Assembly: GCF_006438725.1 (NCBI RefSeq)
Contig: NZ_RCZD01000009.1
Location: 186,001-250,000 of the forward strand
Source: Ewingella americana
GTDB lineage: Bacteria > Pseudomonadota > Gammaproteobacteria > Enterobacterales > Enterobacteriaceae
Reading direction: 5' to 3'
Length of the DNA: 64,000 nucleotides
In this document: piece after piece, positions 56,250-64,000 of the stretch
How positions within the stretch are numbered: position 1 is the stretch's first letter
How the letters are laid out: each line of letters starts with the position of its first letter
Made by a program: the position numbers and the translations under genes
The notes under the pieces: model-generated
Databases searched by the model: none
Seen by the model: the letters and a program-made list of their open reading frames with translations, nothing else
Told to the model about the DNA's origin: nothing

Positions 56250-56834
56250 TTAACGAGAGGCTATCCATTCCTGATTAGTCAGGGCGGTCAAAATATGGTC
56301 TTGCCACTTACCGTCAATCAATAAGTAATCTTTGGCATACCCTTCACGCTCAAACCCCAGACGGCCGAGTAAATCCCCGCTGCGCTGATTGTGTGGCATA
56401 TAGTTGGCCATAATGCGGTGCATTTTCTGCTGACGCTGCATATAGCGGATCAGCGATTGCAGCGCTTCAAACATCAGCCCCTGGCCCTGCCATTGCTCAC
56501 CCAACGAATAGCCGAGGAAACAGGCATGGAAAGAACCACGTAGTACGTTGCTGAAATTTGCCACCCCCTGAACGTGATTTTCATCGGGATCGAGCAGAAT
56601 AAAATAGTACGCATTGCCCTGTTTTTGCATCTCGGTGATAAGGCCAAGGCGGGCCTGCCAGCCGGACGGATAACAGTGACTCTCGTCTCTGACCGGTTCC
56701 CAGGGTTTCAGAAATGCACGGTTCTCAACGTAGTAATCCGCCATGCGATGCGCATCCCGTTCATGGACGAGACGCAGGACCATCCGGTCAGTGGTAAGCC
56801 GCACTCTAGGTGTGGCAGATTTATAGCCAAACAT
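56250..56834 (-). CDS. rimJ: Ribosomal protein S5 alanine N-acetyltransferase RimJ
   Basis: GNAT acetyltransferase that modifies the N-terminal alanine of ribosomal protein S5. The start at 56834 ([20 protein letters not shown], preceded by GGAGGGAAGGG) gives 194 residues, as in E. coli; a longer frame upstream is ignored. The acetyl-CoA loop is in [19 protein letters not shown], with [28 protein letters not shown] following. It is divergent from mdtH. Confidence 0.96.
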   Translation of the reverse strand: MFGYKSATPRVRLTTDRMVLRLVHERDAHRMADYYVENRAFLKPWEPVRDESHCYPSGWQARLGLITEMQKQGNAYYFILLDPDENHVQGVANFSNVLRGSFHACFLGYSLGEQWQGQGLMFEALQSLIRYMQRQQKMHRIMANYMPHNQRSGDLLGRLGFEREGYAKDYLLIDGKWQDHILTALTNQEWIASR

Positions 56835-57069
56835 CCCTTCCCTCCACAGTCCGCATGGGTCGATAAGAAGTATTGATAGGAAACAAACCGCCGGGCCGGT
56901 CCGCCCGCCGACAAAGGTCAATTCTGCCAGTGTCTGCGCGGCTTGACGATAAAAAAATATTATCTATGTCGCACTATTCTATTGCTGGTTAGAGGTTCAG
57001 AATTATAACGCTACGATATCTACCATCAGCACCTGTCGGATCGGGTGCAAATAATCCTTCAGGTGAAGC

Positions 57070-58275
57070 ATGTCATTGGTCTCGCAAGCTCGGAGCTTGG
57101 GTAAGTATTTTCTTCTATTAGATAATGCGTTGGTTATTTTAGGCTTTTTCATGGTTTTCCCCCTGATCTCGATCCACTTTGTTGATCAACTCGGTTGGGC
57201 CGCGATGGCCGTCGGGCTGGCCCTCGGTGCCAGGCAGTTAACCCAGCAAGGATTAGGTATTTTTGGCGGAGCCATAGCTGACCGCTTCGGTGCCAAGCCG
57301 ATGATCGTTACCGGGATGTTGCTACGCGCGGCGGGGTTTGCCGCCATGGCCATGGCCGACGCGCCGTGGATCCTGGTAGCTTCCTGTGTCTTATCTGGTC
57401 TCGGCGGCACACTGTTTGACCCACCGCGTACGGCCCTGGTCATCAAGCTTACTCGCCCTCATGAACGCAGCCGCTTTTATTCATTACTGATGATGCAAGA
57501 CAGCGCCGGTGCGGTGATAGGCGCGCTGGTTGGCAGTTGGTTGCTGCAATATGACTTCCATTATGTCTGCTGGGCCGGTGCCGCCATTTTCGTGCTTGCC
57601 GCCGCCTGTAATGCTTGGTTGTTGCCAGCGTACCGCATTTCTACTGTGCGCGCCCCGATGCGAGAAGGGATGATGCGCGTACTCCGCGACCGTCGTTTTG
57701 TAGGCTACGTACTGACGCTAACCGGTTACTATATGCTGACGGTGCAGGTAATGTTGATGCTGCCCATTGCCGTGAACGACCTCGCGGGCAGCCCGACTGC
57801 AGTAAAATGGATGTACGCCATCGAAGCGGCACTCTCTTTGACGCTGCTCTACCCGATTGCCCGCTGGAGCGAAAAACGGTTTCGCCTGGAACAACGGCTG
57901 ATGTTCGGCCTGCTGATCATGACCCTCAGTCTGCTGCCGGTGGGTCTGGTGACATCCATCAATCCGTTGTTGCTGCTGATTGGTTTTTTCTACATCGGTT
58001 CGATTATCGCCGAACCAGCCCGTGAAACGTTGGGCGCATCGCTGGCCGATGCGCGGGCACGCGGCAGTTATATGGGGTTCAGCCGCCTGGGGTTGGCCCT
58101 CGGCGGTGCCATCGGTTATACCGGTGGCGGCTGGATGTACGACACCGGCCGCGCACTCGATTTGCCTGAATTGCCGTGGTTTTTACTCGGCATCGTCGGG
58201 TTTATCACGCTGACCGGCTTGTACTGGCAATTCAATTTACGCCGCATTGAACCGGCGATGCTTAGCGGGAATTAA
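57070..58275 (+). CDS. mdtH: MFS multidrug transporter MdtH
   Basis: Drug/H+ antiporter of 401 residues with 12 predicted helices, matching E. coli MdtH, which contributes to quinolone tolerance when overproduced. Signatures are the N-terminal [25 protein letters not shown], motif [37 protein letters not shown], and [21 protein letters not shown]. The start at 57070 lacks a strong Shine-Dalgarno, but the sequence aligns from residue 1. Confidence 0.95.
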   Translation: MSLVSQARSLGKYFLLLDNALVILGFFMVFPLISIHFVDQLGWAAMAVGLALGARQLTQQGLGIFGGAIADRFGAKPMIVTGMLLRAAGFAAMAMADAPWILVASCVLSGLGGTLFDPPRTALVIKLTRPHERSRFYSLLMMQDSAGAVIGALVGSWLLQYDFHYVCWAGAAIFVLAAACNAWLLPAYRISTVRAPMREGMMRVLRDRRFVGYVLTLTGYYMLTVQVMLMLPIAVNDLAGSPTAVKWMYAIEAALSLTLLYPIARWSEKRFRLEQRLMFGLLIMTLSLLPVGLVTSINPLLLLIGFFYIGSIIAEPARETLGASLADARARGSYMGFSRLGLALGGAIGYTGGGWMYDTGRALDLPELPWFLLGIVGFITLTGLYWQFNLRRIEPAMLSGN

Positions 58276-58413
58276 ACAACGAGCTGCCACCGCTGCCTCA
58301 TGATGGCGGTTTGATCTCACTCCATTCTTTACCCATACTTCATAATGCATCGTAACCCGGCGGGTCTTTTCACTCACCCTACAGGCCCGCCACGGATAAA
58401 GGAGCACTGCAAT

Positions 58414-59061
58414 ATGAAACTCTACATCTATGAACATTGTCCCTTCTGCGTGAAAGCGCGCATGATCTTCGGTTTAAAAAACATTCCGATTGAAATCAAA
58501 GTCCTGCCAAACGATGACGAAAAAACTCCGATTTCGATGGTCGGTAAAAAGATGGTGCCTATCTTGCAGAAAAAAGATGGCAGCTTTATGCCCGAAAGCA
58601 TGGACATTGTGCATTACATCGATAAAAGTGACGGCAAGCCCCTGCTGACCGGTGGAACCAATCCGGCGATTGCGGCCTGGCTGCGTCAGGTGTCTGAATA
58701 TACCTCAAAACTGCTGCTTCCTCGCTTTGCCCAGGCACCGCTGGAGGAGTTCTCTACCCCTGTAGCCCGCAAGTACTTCACTGATAAAAAGCAGGCACAA
58801 ATCGGTGACTTTAAAGAACATCTTCAGCATTCCGAGGGCCTGGTGAAAAAAATCAGTAATGACCTCCGTGCGCTGGACAAACTGATTGTTGAACCTAACG
58901 CCGTAAACGGTGAGTTATCAGAAGATGATTTCAGCCTGTGGCCGCTACTGCGCTCACTGTCGATTGTTCAGGGTGTTGAGTTACCCTCCCGCGTTCAGGC
59001 CTACCGAGACAATATGGCCAAGCAAACTCAGGTAAATCTGCTGACCAGTATGGCCAGTTGA
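58414..59061 (+). CDS. grxB: Glutaredoxin 2
   Basis: Glutathione-dependent disulfide oxidoreductase, the large GST-like glutaredoxin of enteric bacteria. The start at 58414 (MKLYIYEHCPFCVKARM, after AAAGGAG) gives 215 residues as in E. coli. The redox motif CPFC is at residues 9-12. The cis-Pro segment GKKMVPILQKKDG follows. The C-terminal helical domain (about 85-215) is the GST-like part. Confidence 0.97.
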   Translation: MKLYIYEHCPFCVKARMIFGLKNIPIEIKVLPNDDEKTPISMVGKKMVPILQKKDGSFMPESMDIVHYIDKSDGKPLLTGGTNPAIAAWLRQVSEYTSKLLLPRFAQAPLEEFSTPVARKYFTDKKQAQIGDFKEHLQHSEGLVKKISNDLRALDKLIVEPNAVNGELSEDDFSLWPLLRSLSIVQGVELPSRVQAYRDNMAKQTQVNLLTSMAS

Positions 59062-59208
59062 CCCTTTTAGCCGGGGGTTCCTCTCCGGCTACTTCTCTCC
59101 CGGCGCACCTTTTCCTCTTTTAATCCCTGCCTCGAGCACTTAGGCTAATCGGCGTTATCTGATTGGCATCCTGTTTTTAACAGACCATGCTGTATCAATT
59201 GCTGTAAA

Positions 59209-59289
59209 TACCCAAAATAATTCGAGTTGCAGGAAGGCGGCAAACGAGTGAAGCCAGCTCCGCTGCAGCGTGAAGTATGACGGGTATTG
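59209..59289. repeat. MITE-like short repeat
   Basis: About 80 bp with outer inverted ends: ATACCCAAAATAATTCGAG at the left and a complementary, imperfect AAGTATGACGGGTAT at the right, with GTTGCAGGAAGGCGGCAA inside. I recognise these ends from a repeat frequent between genes in Serratia, Yersinia and Pectobacterium relatives. A degenerate partner, ATACCCATTATCCTTCAAG, occurs between rnd and fadD (7731-7749). Confidence 0.6.
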
Positions 59290-59313
59290 CCGCGTTATGT
59301 CGCAGAGGAAACA

Positions 59314-59877
59314 ATGAGAAAGCTATTTTTAGGGGCCGCTGCCCTGATGTTTGCCGGCCTGCTTGCCGGATGTAACCAGCTCACGCAATACACGTTAAGT
59401 GAGCAGCAAGTGAATGATTATTTGCAAAAGCATAATGATTTTCAGAAGCAGCTTGGCGTACCAGGTCTGGTAGATGCGAAAATTATCCTGACCAATCTCA
59501 ATAGTCAGATTGGCCGTGCAGAACCTGGCAAAGTGACCCTAACGGGCAATGCCAGTGTGGATATCACCTCACTGTTCGGTCCGCAAAAAGCCGATATGAC
59601 CCTGACGCTGAAGGCGCAACCTTCTTTCGATAAAGAGAAAGGTGCGATTTTCCTCAAGGATATGGAGGTTGTGAATTACACCATCAAGCCTGAAAAAATG
59701 GATTCTGTGATGAAAGGGTTGATGCCGTACCTCAACCAGTCGCTGAAATCCTATTTCGATCAGCAACCCGCGTATGTGCTCAATGGCGACCACAGCAAAG
59801 GCGAAGCGATGGCTAAAAAACTGGCCAAAGGTCTGGAAGTGAAACCGGGTGAACTGGTGATCCCTTTTACTGACTAA
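59314..59877 (+). CDS. yceB: YceB family lipoprotein (DUF1439)
   Basis: A 187-residue lipoprotein precursor. The start at 59314 (MRKLFLGAAALMFAGLLAGC) gives a textbook lipobox LAGC with Cys near residue 20, and removes an implausible upstream extension. The mature DUF1439 domain includes YTLSEQQVNDYLQKHNDFQK and KVTLTGNASVDI, a fold related to lipid-binding or SIMPL-like proteins, but without proven function. It is separated from grxB by the short repeat and followed by a terminator. Confidence 0.93.
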   Translation: MRKLFLGAAALMFAGLLAGCNQLTQYTLSEQQVNDYLQKHNDFQKQLGVPGLVDAKIILTNLNSQIGRAEPGKVTLTGNASVDITSLFGPQKADMTLTLKAQPSFDKEKGAIFLKDMEVVNYTIKPEKMDSVMKGLMPYLNQSLKSYFDQQPAYVLNGDHSKGEAMAKKLAKGLEVKPGELVIPFTD

Positions 59878-59892
59878 ACTGTCCAGAATGCA

Positions 59893-59934
59893 TAAAAAAA
59901 GCCCGGCATGAGGTTTCATGACCGGGCTTTTTAT
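59893..59934. terminator. Bidirectional terminator between yceB and ycdY
   Basis: AAAAAGCCCGG / CCGGGCTTTTT encloses an inner CATGA / TCATG pairing; both flanks fit a terminator for the convergent genes. Confidence 0.9.
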
Positions 59935-59951
59935 TTGTCACTTAAGAAGAA

Positions 59952-60536
59952 TTACTGCTCGTCTTCTTCGTCGCCGTCGAGCTCCTGCGGTGCCGCTTCT
60001 TCCAGCTCATCACGCATTACCTGCAGCGCTTCACGGCTGATTTCAGCCAGCGTGCGGTAGAAACCACTGGTCGCATGGGCTTCTACTTTGCCTAAAAACT
60101 TCCCACACCATGGGAATAAAAATTCGTCAAACAGCGTGGTTTGCGCCACCACTTCATCTTCTGTTGATTGATCTTCCAGCCATGACGCCGCCAGCAGCAT
60201 GGAACCAAAATGGTCAGCCGGCGTTTCGCCAAGCGGCATACCGCGCTGTTGCAGAAAAGTGCGCACATCAAGTTCACTGGCACCGTCAATATAGTCACTG
60301 CGATATGGCGATACGGCGCATTCAGCACCCACAAACAGATGGTTGAATTCAGCGGCCAGTGCCTGCGGATCGGCACTTTGCTGCAGGCGTTTCAGTAAGG
60401 CGTCCTGCTCCAGCGGCCAGTGCTCAAGCAGTTTCCCCTGCTGGATCAGGCTAAAAAGTGGCACCAACAGCGGATCTTGTGGCTGGCGGTAAAACAACGT
60501 GCCGAGTACGCGGCAAACAACGGAGAATTCATTCAT
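59952..60536 (-). CDS. ycdY: TorD-family chaperone YcdY
   Basis: Redox-enzyme maturation chaperone of the TorD/DmsD family. In E. coli YcdY assists the zinc-dependent activity of the neighbouring phosphatase YcdX. The 194 residues are all-helical; family sequences include YRQPQDPLLVPLFSLIQQGKL, the core NHLFVGAECAVSPYRSDYIDG and PADHFGSMLLAASWLED. The acidic C-terminus (DGDEEDEQ) is somewhat longer than in E. coli. It lies about 55 bp after ycdX. Confidence 0.94.
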   Translation of the reverse strand: MNEFSVVCRVLGTLFYRQPQDPLLVPLFSLIQQGKLLEHWPLEQDALLKRLQQSADPQALAAEFNHLFVGAECAVSPYRSDYIDGASELDVRTFLQQRGMPLGETPADHFGSMLLAASWLEDQSTEDEVVAQTTLFDEFLFPWCGKFLGKVEAHATSGFYRTLAEISREALQVMRDELEEAAPQELDGDEEDEQ

Positions 60537-60592
60537 ATCGGCAACCTGTTAAATCTGAGAGAAAAAGGAGAGTTTAAGCGGCCGTGACAATG

Positions 60593-61333
60593 TCACAGTT
60601 CCGCTAATTCGGCAATGGGCGTACGACCGCGTTTTTCCAGAAAATCGAGGAACCGGCGCGGACTGACGTTCAGAATGCGTTCGTCAGGGAAACCCACGTC
60701 GCGCAGAATTCTTTCACAATGTTCAAACCCGCCCAGCGAATAGGCAATGTGGGAGTCAGACCCTAAGGCCAGCCAGCCACCGGCTTCTTTCACTGCTTGC
60801 ACAATGGCGCGGCAATTCGGTTCACTGCCTTTGCGGGAATGCGTAAATGACGAGTTATTCAGTTCGAGCGCCACATCGTATTTGGCCGCAGCGGCTGCCA
60901 CGGCAGCAATGTCTATCGGGTAACGCGGATTTCCGGGATGGCTGATGATATGTACCTCACCACCGGCCATGGCAGCGATCATAGCAGCCGTGTGCGTCTC
61001 TTTATCAGAAGGCGGCATCACCGGTTCGTGGAACCCGGCAATGATCACGTCGATAGCCGTCAGCATCGGACCGGTGCAATCAATGTCACCTTGAATATTT
61101 TTAATGTTCGACTCAATCCCGCGCAGAATGCCCACGCCATCCACCACTCGAGGCCAGACATGCATATTCATAAAGTGCCAGTAGTGCGGTGCGTCAGCCA
61201 TGTCCGGGCCATGGTCAGTAATGGCAAACAGCTTGATGCCTTTTCCTTTCGCTTCATCTATATAGTCATGCAACGTGCTGTAGGCATGGGTGCTGGCGAC
61301 GGTGTGCATATGTAAATCAACCGGATACGGCAT
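60593..61333 (-). CDS. ycdX: PHP-domain phosphatase YcdX
   Basis: A zinc-dependent PHP-family phosphatase of 246 residues; E. coli YcdX is linked to swarming. Metal ligands are visible in [53 protein letters not shown] and [13 protein letters not shown], the full PHP set. The start at 61333 ([11 protein letters not shown]) follows AAGGAGCCACC. It is clustered with ycdY, downstream of ghrA, as in E. coli. Confidence 0.95.
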   Translation of the reverse strand: MPYPVDLHMHTVASTHAYSTLHDYIDEAKGKGIKLFAITDHGPDMADAPHYWHFMNMHVWPRVVDGVGILRGIESNIKNIQGDIDCTGPMLTAIDVIIAGFHEPVMPPSDKETHTAAMIAAMAGGEVHIISHPGNPRYPIDIAAVAAAAAKYDVALELNNSSFTHSRKGSEPNCRAIVQAVKEAGGWLALGSDSHIAYSLGGFEHCERILRDVGFPDERILNVSPRRFLDFLEKRGRTPIAELAEL

Positions 61334-61433
61334 GGTGGCTCCTTGGAATAAGCAGCCACAACGGCGATGTTCGCTGTGGCTGAAATAATTTTAGCAGACT
61401 CTTGAACTGATTAACGCGCCGGGTGTAGCACGC

Positions 61434-62378
61434 TTAATAGCCCCTGGCAAAGTCAACCAGTCCGGTCGGTGCCCGTCCCTCCTCCATCGCCATAATATTG
61501 GCAGCGATATTGTCCATCGCCTGTTCCGGTAAAGTATTGGCCCCGATATGCGGCGTAATGCTAACACGCGGATGTGACCAAAAAGGGTGCATGCCCGGAA
61601 GAGGTTCTTCGACAAATACGTCCAGCGTCGCGGCGGCGATTTTCCCGCTGTCGAGCGCACGCAGTAAATCCCCCTCGACCAGATGCATCCCGCGCGCAAG
61701 GTTGATCAGATAAGCGTTATCGGACAGATGGCTGAACAGGTTCTTATTGAGTATTCCTGCGGTTTGCGGCGTATTCGGCAACAGGTTGATCAGCAATTTG
61801 CAGCCGCTGGCGAAGTCGTGAAATTGTTCGTCACCAAAGTAGCTTTTAACGCCCGGAATATCTTTGAGGCTGCGGCTCCAGCTGCGTACCTGGAAATGCA
61901 TACCGATCAGTTTTTCTGCCACACAACTGCCCAGTACCCCTGCGCCCAGAATACCGATGGTGAAATCACCGTGCTGATGCGGTGTGAGTGGACGCCACTG
62001 TTTTTGTTGCTGGAGCAGCTGATATTCATCCATGCGGCGGAAATAACGCAGCACCACTGCCAGTGCATATTCCTGCATTTGCAGTGACATCCCCGTGTCT
62101 TCGAGGCGCAGTAAAGGCACTCCCGGCGGTAATGTGCCCGGCTGACGTTGTTCCTGGGTGATGATCGCATCAACACCCGCGCCAAGGGCAAAGATACCTT
62201 TGAGAGTCGTGCGCGGTGCCAGCATCTCGTGAGGGGGTTGCCAGACCAGGGCGTAATCGGCCGGTTGAGTATCCCCCCGATGCCAGGCACGCACCTTGGC
62301 TTGTGGTAATCGTTTACTTATTCCGTCAATCCATTGCTTCGAATCAAATGTAGGGTGGTAAAAAATAATGTTCATCAT
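61434..62378 (-). CDS. ghrA: Glyoxylate/hydroxypyruvate reductase A
   Basis: NADPH-dependent D-2-hydroxyacid dehydrogenase reducing glyoxylate and hydroxypyruvate. AGGAGG lies 6 nt before two consecutive ATGs (62378 and 62375); either could be used, giving 314 or 313 residues. The nucleotide-binding motif is FTIGILGAGVLGSCVAEKL. Catalytic residues lie in LINLARGMHLVEGDLL (Arg), DVFVEEPLPG (Glu) and TPHIGANTLPEQ (His). It ends in DFARGY, as the E. coli enzyme ends in ARGY. Confidence 0.94.
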   Translation of the reverse strand: MMNIIFYHPTFDSKQWIDGISKRLPQAKVRAWHRGDTQPADYALVWQPPHEMLAPRTTLKGIFALGAGVDAIITQEQRQPGTLPPGVPLLRLEDTGMSLQMQEYALAVVLRYFRRMDEYQLLQQQKQWRPLTPHQHGDFTIGILGAGVLGSCVAEKLIGMHFQVRSWSRSLKDIPGVKSYFGDEQFHDFASGCKLLINLLPNTPQTAGILNKNLFSHLSDNAYLINLARGMHLVEGDLLRALDSGKIAAATLDVFVEEPLPGMHPFWSHPRVSITPHIGANTLPEQAMDNIAANIMAMEEGRAPTGLVDFARGY

Positions 62379-62440
62379 GGTTTGCCTCCTAAGCCCTGAT
62401 AGATTTCCTCGAATATCATCAGGATGCAACCCAAAGATGC

Positions 62441-62473
62441 AAAAAAGAACAGGCCCCGTGAAACGGAGCCTGT
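62441..62473 (-). terminator. Terminator of the POT transporter gene
   Basis: On the minus strand ACAGGCTCCG / CGGGGCCTGT (one mismatch, short loop) is followed by TCTTTTTT. It lies 38 bp past the transporter's stop. Confidence 0.8.
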
Positions 62474-62510
62474 GTGGTCAATCATTGATGGCCTAAATAG
62501 AGCATGCTCT

Positions 62511-63992
62511 TCAGGCCGCAATCCGTTGGATCAGCCGACGCAGCAGCGGAATAAGCCCCACCAGCACCACGCCGGTTACCATCGATCCCCAACCCAGCGA
62601 GCTGAAGACCGAACTGTACCCAGGGTTAGTCAGAACCGGCGTACTTCCCGCATTTTCCGGCATCAGACCAGAAATATAGCTCGCGAGAACCGATGCCACG
62701 CCAGTCACCATCATCCAGCAGCCCATCATGACACCCTGATAACGGGCCGGAGCCAGTTTGCCGATCATCGCATAACCTATAGGCGAGATAAGCAGTTCGC
62801 CGATGCTTTGCAGAATGTAGCTGATGGCGATCCATTTAAACGCCACCAGACCATTGCCCCCGGCGAGGCTGATGCCCCATGGCAGCACCAGCATACCCAA
62901 TCCCATGCAAAACAGTGAGGCGGAGAACTGCAGCGGAATATCCAGTTTCCAGCCGCGCTGACGCAGGCTTTTGAACCAAAGTGCCATCAGCGGGCCGCCC
63001 ACTACGATCACCACGGTATTAATGTTTTGCACCCACTGTGGCGCAACGCGAATACCGTACACATTCAGATCAATGTTGTGCTCGGAAAACAGCATCAGGC
63101 CCATCGGGGCTAACTGATAAAGAGTCCAGAACACCAGCGAACCCAGTGCCAGAATCAGATAGGCTTTCATACTGCGGCGTTCGTTGCGTTCGCGATGGCG
63201 GAAGGTGATCAGCGTCATCACGATGAAAATCAATATGCCGAGTACGACCACAAAGTAGCTGCTGAATTCGGCATGTGTCAGCATCACGCGGATGACCGGC
63301 ACCAGCACAATCAATACGGCGATGCCTGCCGCCATGCGGCGCATAAACTGACTGCGGCTGACCTCTTTAAGTGGCGTACTGATATCGGCCAGAATGCGCC
63401 AGCGTGTAAAGGTCACGATAATCGCCAGCACATTGCCCAACGTGGCGAACAGGAACAGAGCTTGATAGTTTTCGCTCAGTTGGAAATAACCAGCGACGGC
63501 AAAACCAATAAAGAAACCCAGATTCATCCCCGCATAATTCCACAGGAAAGCTGACTCACGGCGGTCATCGTCCGGTGCAAAACGCTGGGTTAACATCATG
63601 TTCAGGCAGGTGACATTCAGACCGCTGCCGGTCAGGAACATCGCCAGCCCCCAGTACAGACCGGCCACACCTTCCATAGCAATCAGCCCGCAGCCAAATA
63701 CCTGCAACACCATACCGAGGACAAACAGGTTTCGGTTACTGAGATAGCGCCCGCCAAGATAACCGCCAAACATATGCAAACCATAATTGAACGCACCGAA
63801 CACCCCCATGATGGCATTGGCGTTCGTTTCGCTAAAACCCAGACGCTTGGTTGCATACAGCACCAGTGTTGAGTACAACACCGCAAAACCCAGCGTTGAA
63901 AAGGTTTGAATAAAAAATAGTGCGCCGGAACCTGCAGGAATAACCGACCGGTGCGCATGGTGCGGCGATGCCGCATTTTGTGAATGGCTCAA
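62511..63992 (-). CDS. Divergent POT/PTR-family peptide transporter, 5' end uncertain
   Basis: A 12-14 helix transporter of at least 493 residues. The C-terminal half has the POT signature IGELLISPIGYAMIGKLAPARYQGVMMGCWMM. The proton-coupling helix-1 motif ExxERFxYYG of canonical POT proteins is absent: the aligned place reads FFIQTFSTLGFAVLYSTLVLY. The charged DDDRRESAFLWNYAGMNLG segment corresponds to the family's second signature. The first candidate start is a TTG near the window edge, and the frame stays open to the edge, so the true start may be outside. The substrate may not be ordinary di- or tripeptides. Confidence 0.8.
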   Translation of the reverse strand: MSHSQNAASPHHAHRSVIPAGSGALFFIQTFSTLGFAVLYSTLVLYATKRLGFSETNANAIMGVFGAFNYGLHMFGGYLGGRYLSNRNLFVLGMVLQVFGCGLIAMEGVAGLYWGLAMFLTGSGLNVTCLNMMLTQRFAPDDDRRESAFLWNYAGMNLGFFIGFAVAGYFQLSENYQALFLFATLGNVLAIIVTFTRWRILADISTPLKEVSRSQFMRRMAAGIAVLIVLVPVIRVMLTHAEFSSYFVVVLGILIFIVMTLITFRHRERNERRSMKAYLILALGSLVFWTLYQLAPMGLMLFSEHNIDLNVYGIRVAPQWVQNINTVVIVVGGPLMALWFKSLRQRGWKLDIPLQFSASLFCMGLGMLVLPWGISLAGGNGLVAFKWIAISYILQSIGELLISPIGYAMIGKLAPARYQGVMMGCWMMVTGVASVLASYISGLMPENAGSTPVLTNPGYSSVFSSLGWGSMVTGVVLVGLIPLLRRLIQRIAA

Positions 63993-64000
63993 GTGTGACC

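Overview
The window is chromosomal DNA of an Enterobacterales bacterium. Gene order follows the E. coli backbone closely: ycgN-ycgM-ycgL-minCDE-rnd-fadD-yeaY-tsaB-yoaA-yoaB, then eda-pgl-zwf-hexR-pykA, lpxM-mepM-znuACB-ruvBAC-yebC-nudB-aspS-yecDEN-cmoAB, cutC-yecM-argS, and murJ-yceM-yceH-rimJ-mdtH-grxB-yceB-ycdY-ycdX-ghrA. Several traits point to the Yersiniaceae side (Rahnella, Ewingella, Rouxiella, Serratia relatives) rather than E. coli: an extra MltB-type lytic transglycosylase before ycgL, pgl between zwf and eda, a desferrioxamine locus, and a short repeat that I associate from memory with that group. The genus is an inference. No rRNA, tRNA or CRISPR array was recognised.

Layout. 1-9561: end of dsbB, a lipoprotein of unknown function, an otherwise empty stretch holding a candidate small-RNA unit, and the ycg/min/rnd/fadD block. 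9562-11950: a decayed accessory patch made of two tandem copies of a type VI secretion module (Tlde1/DUF2778 effector, small two-TM membrane protein, Hcp). In both copies the effector and hcp genes are broken, while the membrane-protein reading frames are intact. 11980-21835: yeaY, tsaB, yoaA, yoaB, then central carbon metabolism (eda, pgl, zwf, hexR, pykA) with two HexR-type operators. edd is absent from this cluster.

22150-29034: a dfoJACS-like locus for desferrioxamine synthesis and export, inserted between pykA and lpxM. It is preceded by an excellent CRP site, a promoter covered by a Fur box, and a leader of about 200 nt with a hairpin. DfoC is a natural fusion of an acyltransferase and an IucA/IucC synthetase, and it keeps a ribosome-binding site and ATG at the junction.

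29109-44278: lipid A, cell-wall, zinc-uptake, recombination and tRNA-modification housekeeping genes. 44469-48094: a small integrated island bounded by a 24-bp exact direct repeat. The right-hand repeat is the terminator at the end of the cutC 3' untranslated region, where E. coli encodes the sRNA MicL. Inside are an integrase remnant, an IS3-family fragment, a long AT-rich stretch with a 13-bp-arm inverted repeat, two divergent RhiA-like genes and a small secreted cysteine-containing protein. This island is the least explained part of the window.

48205-64000: cutC, a PatB/MalY-type C-S lyase, yecM, argS (GTG start), murJ, and the yceM-to-ghrA block. The window ends in a divergent POT-family transporter whose start may lie outside it.
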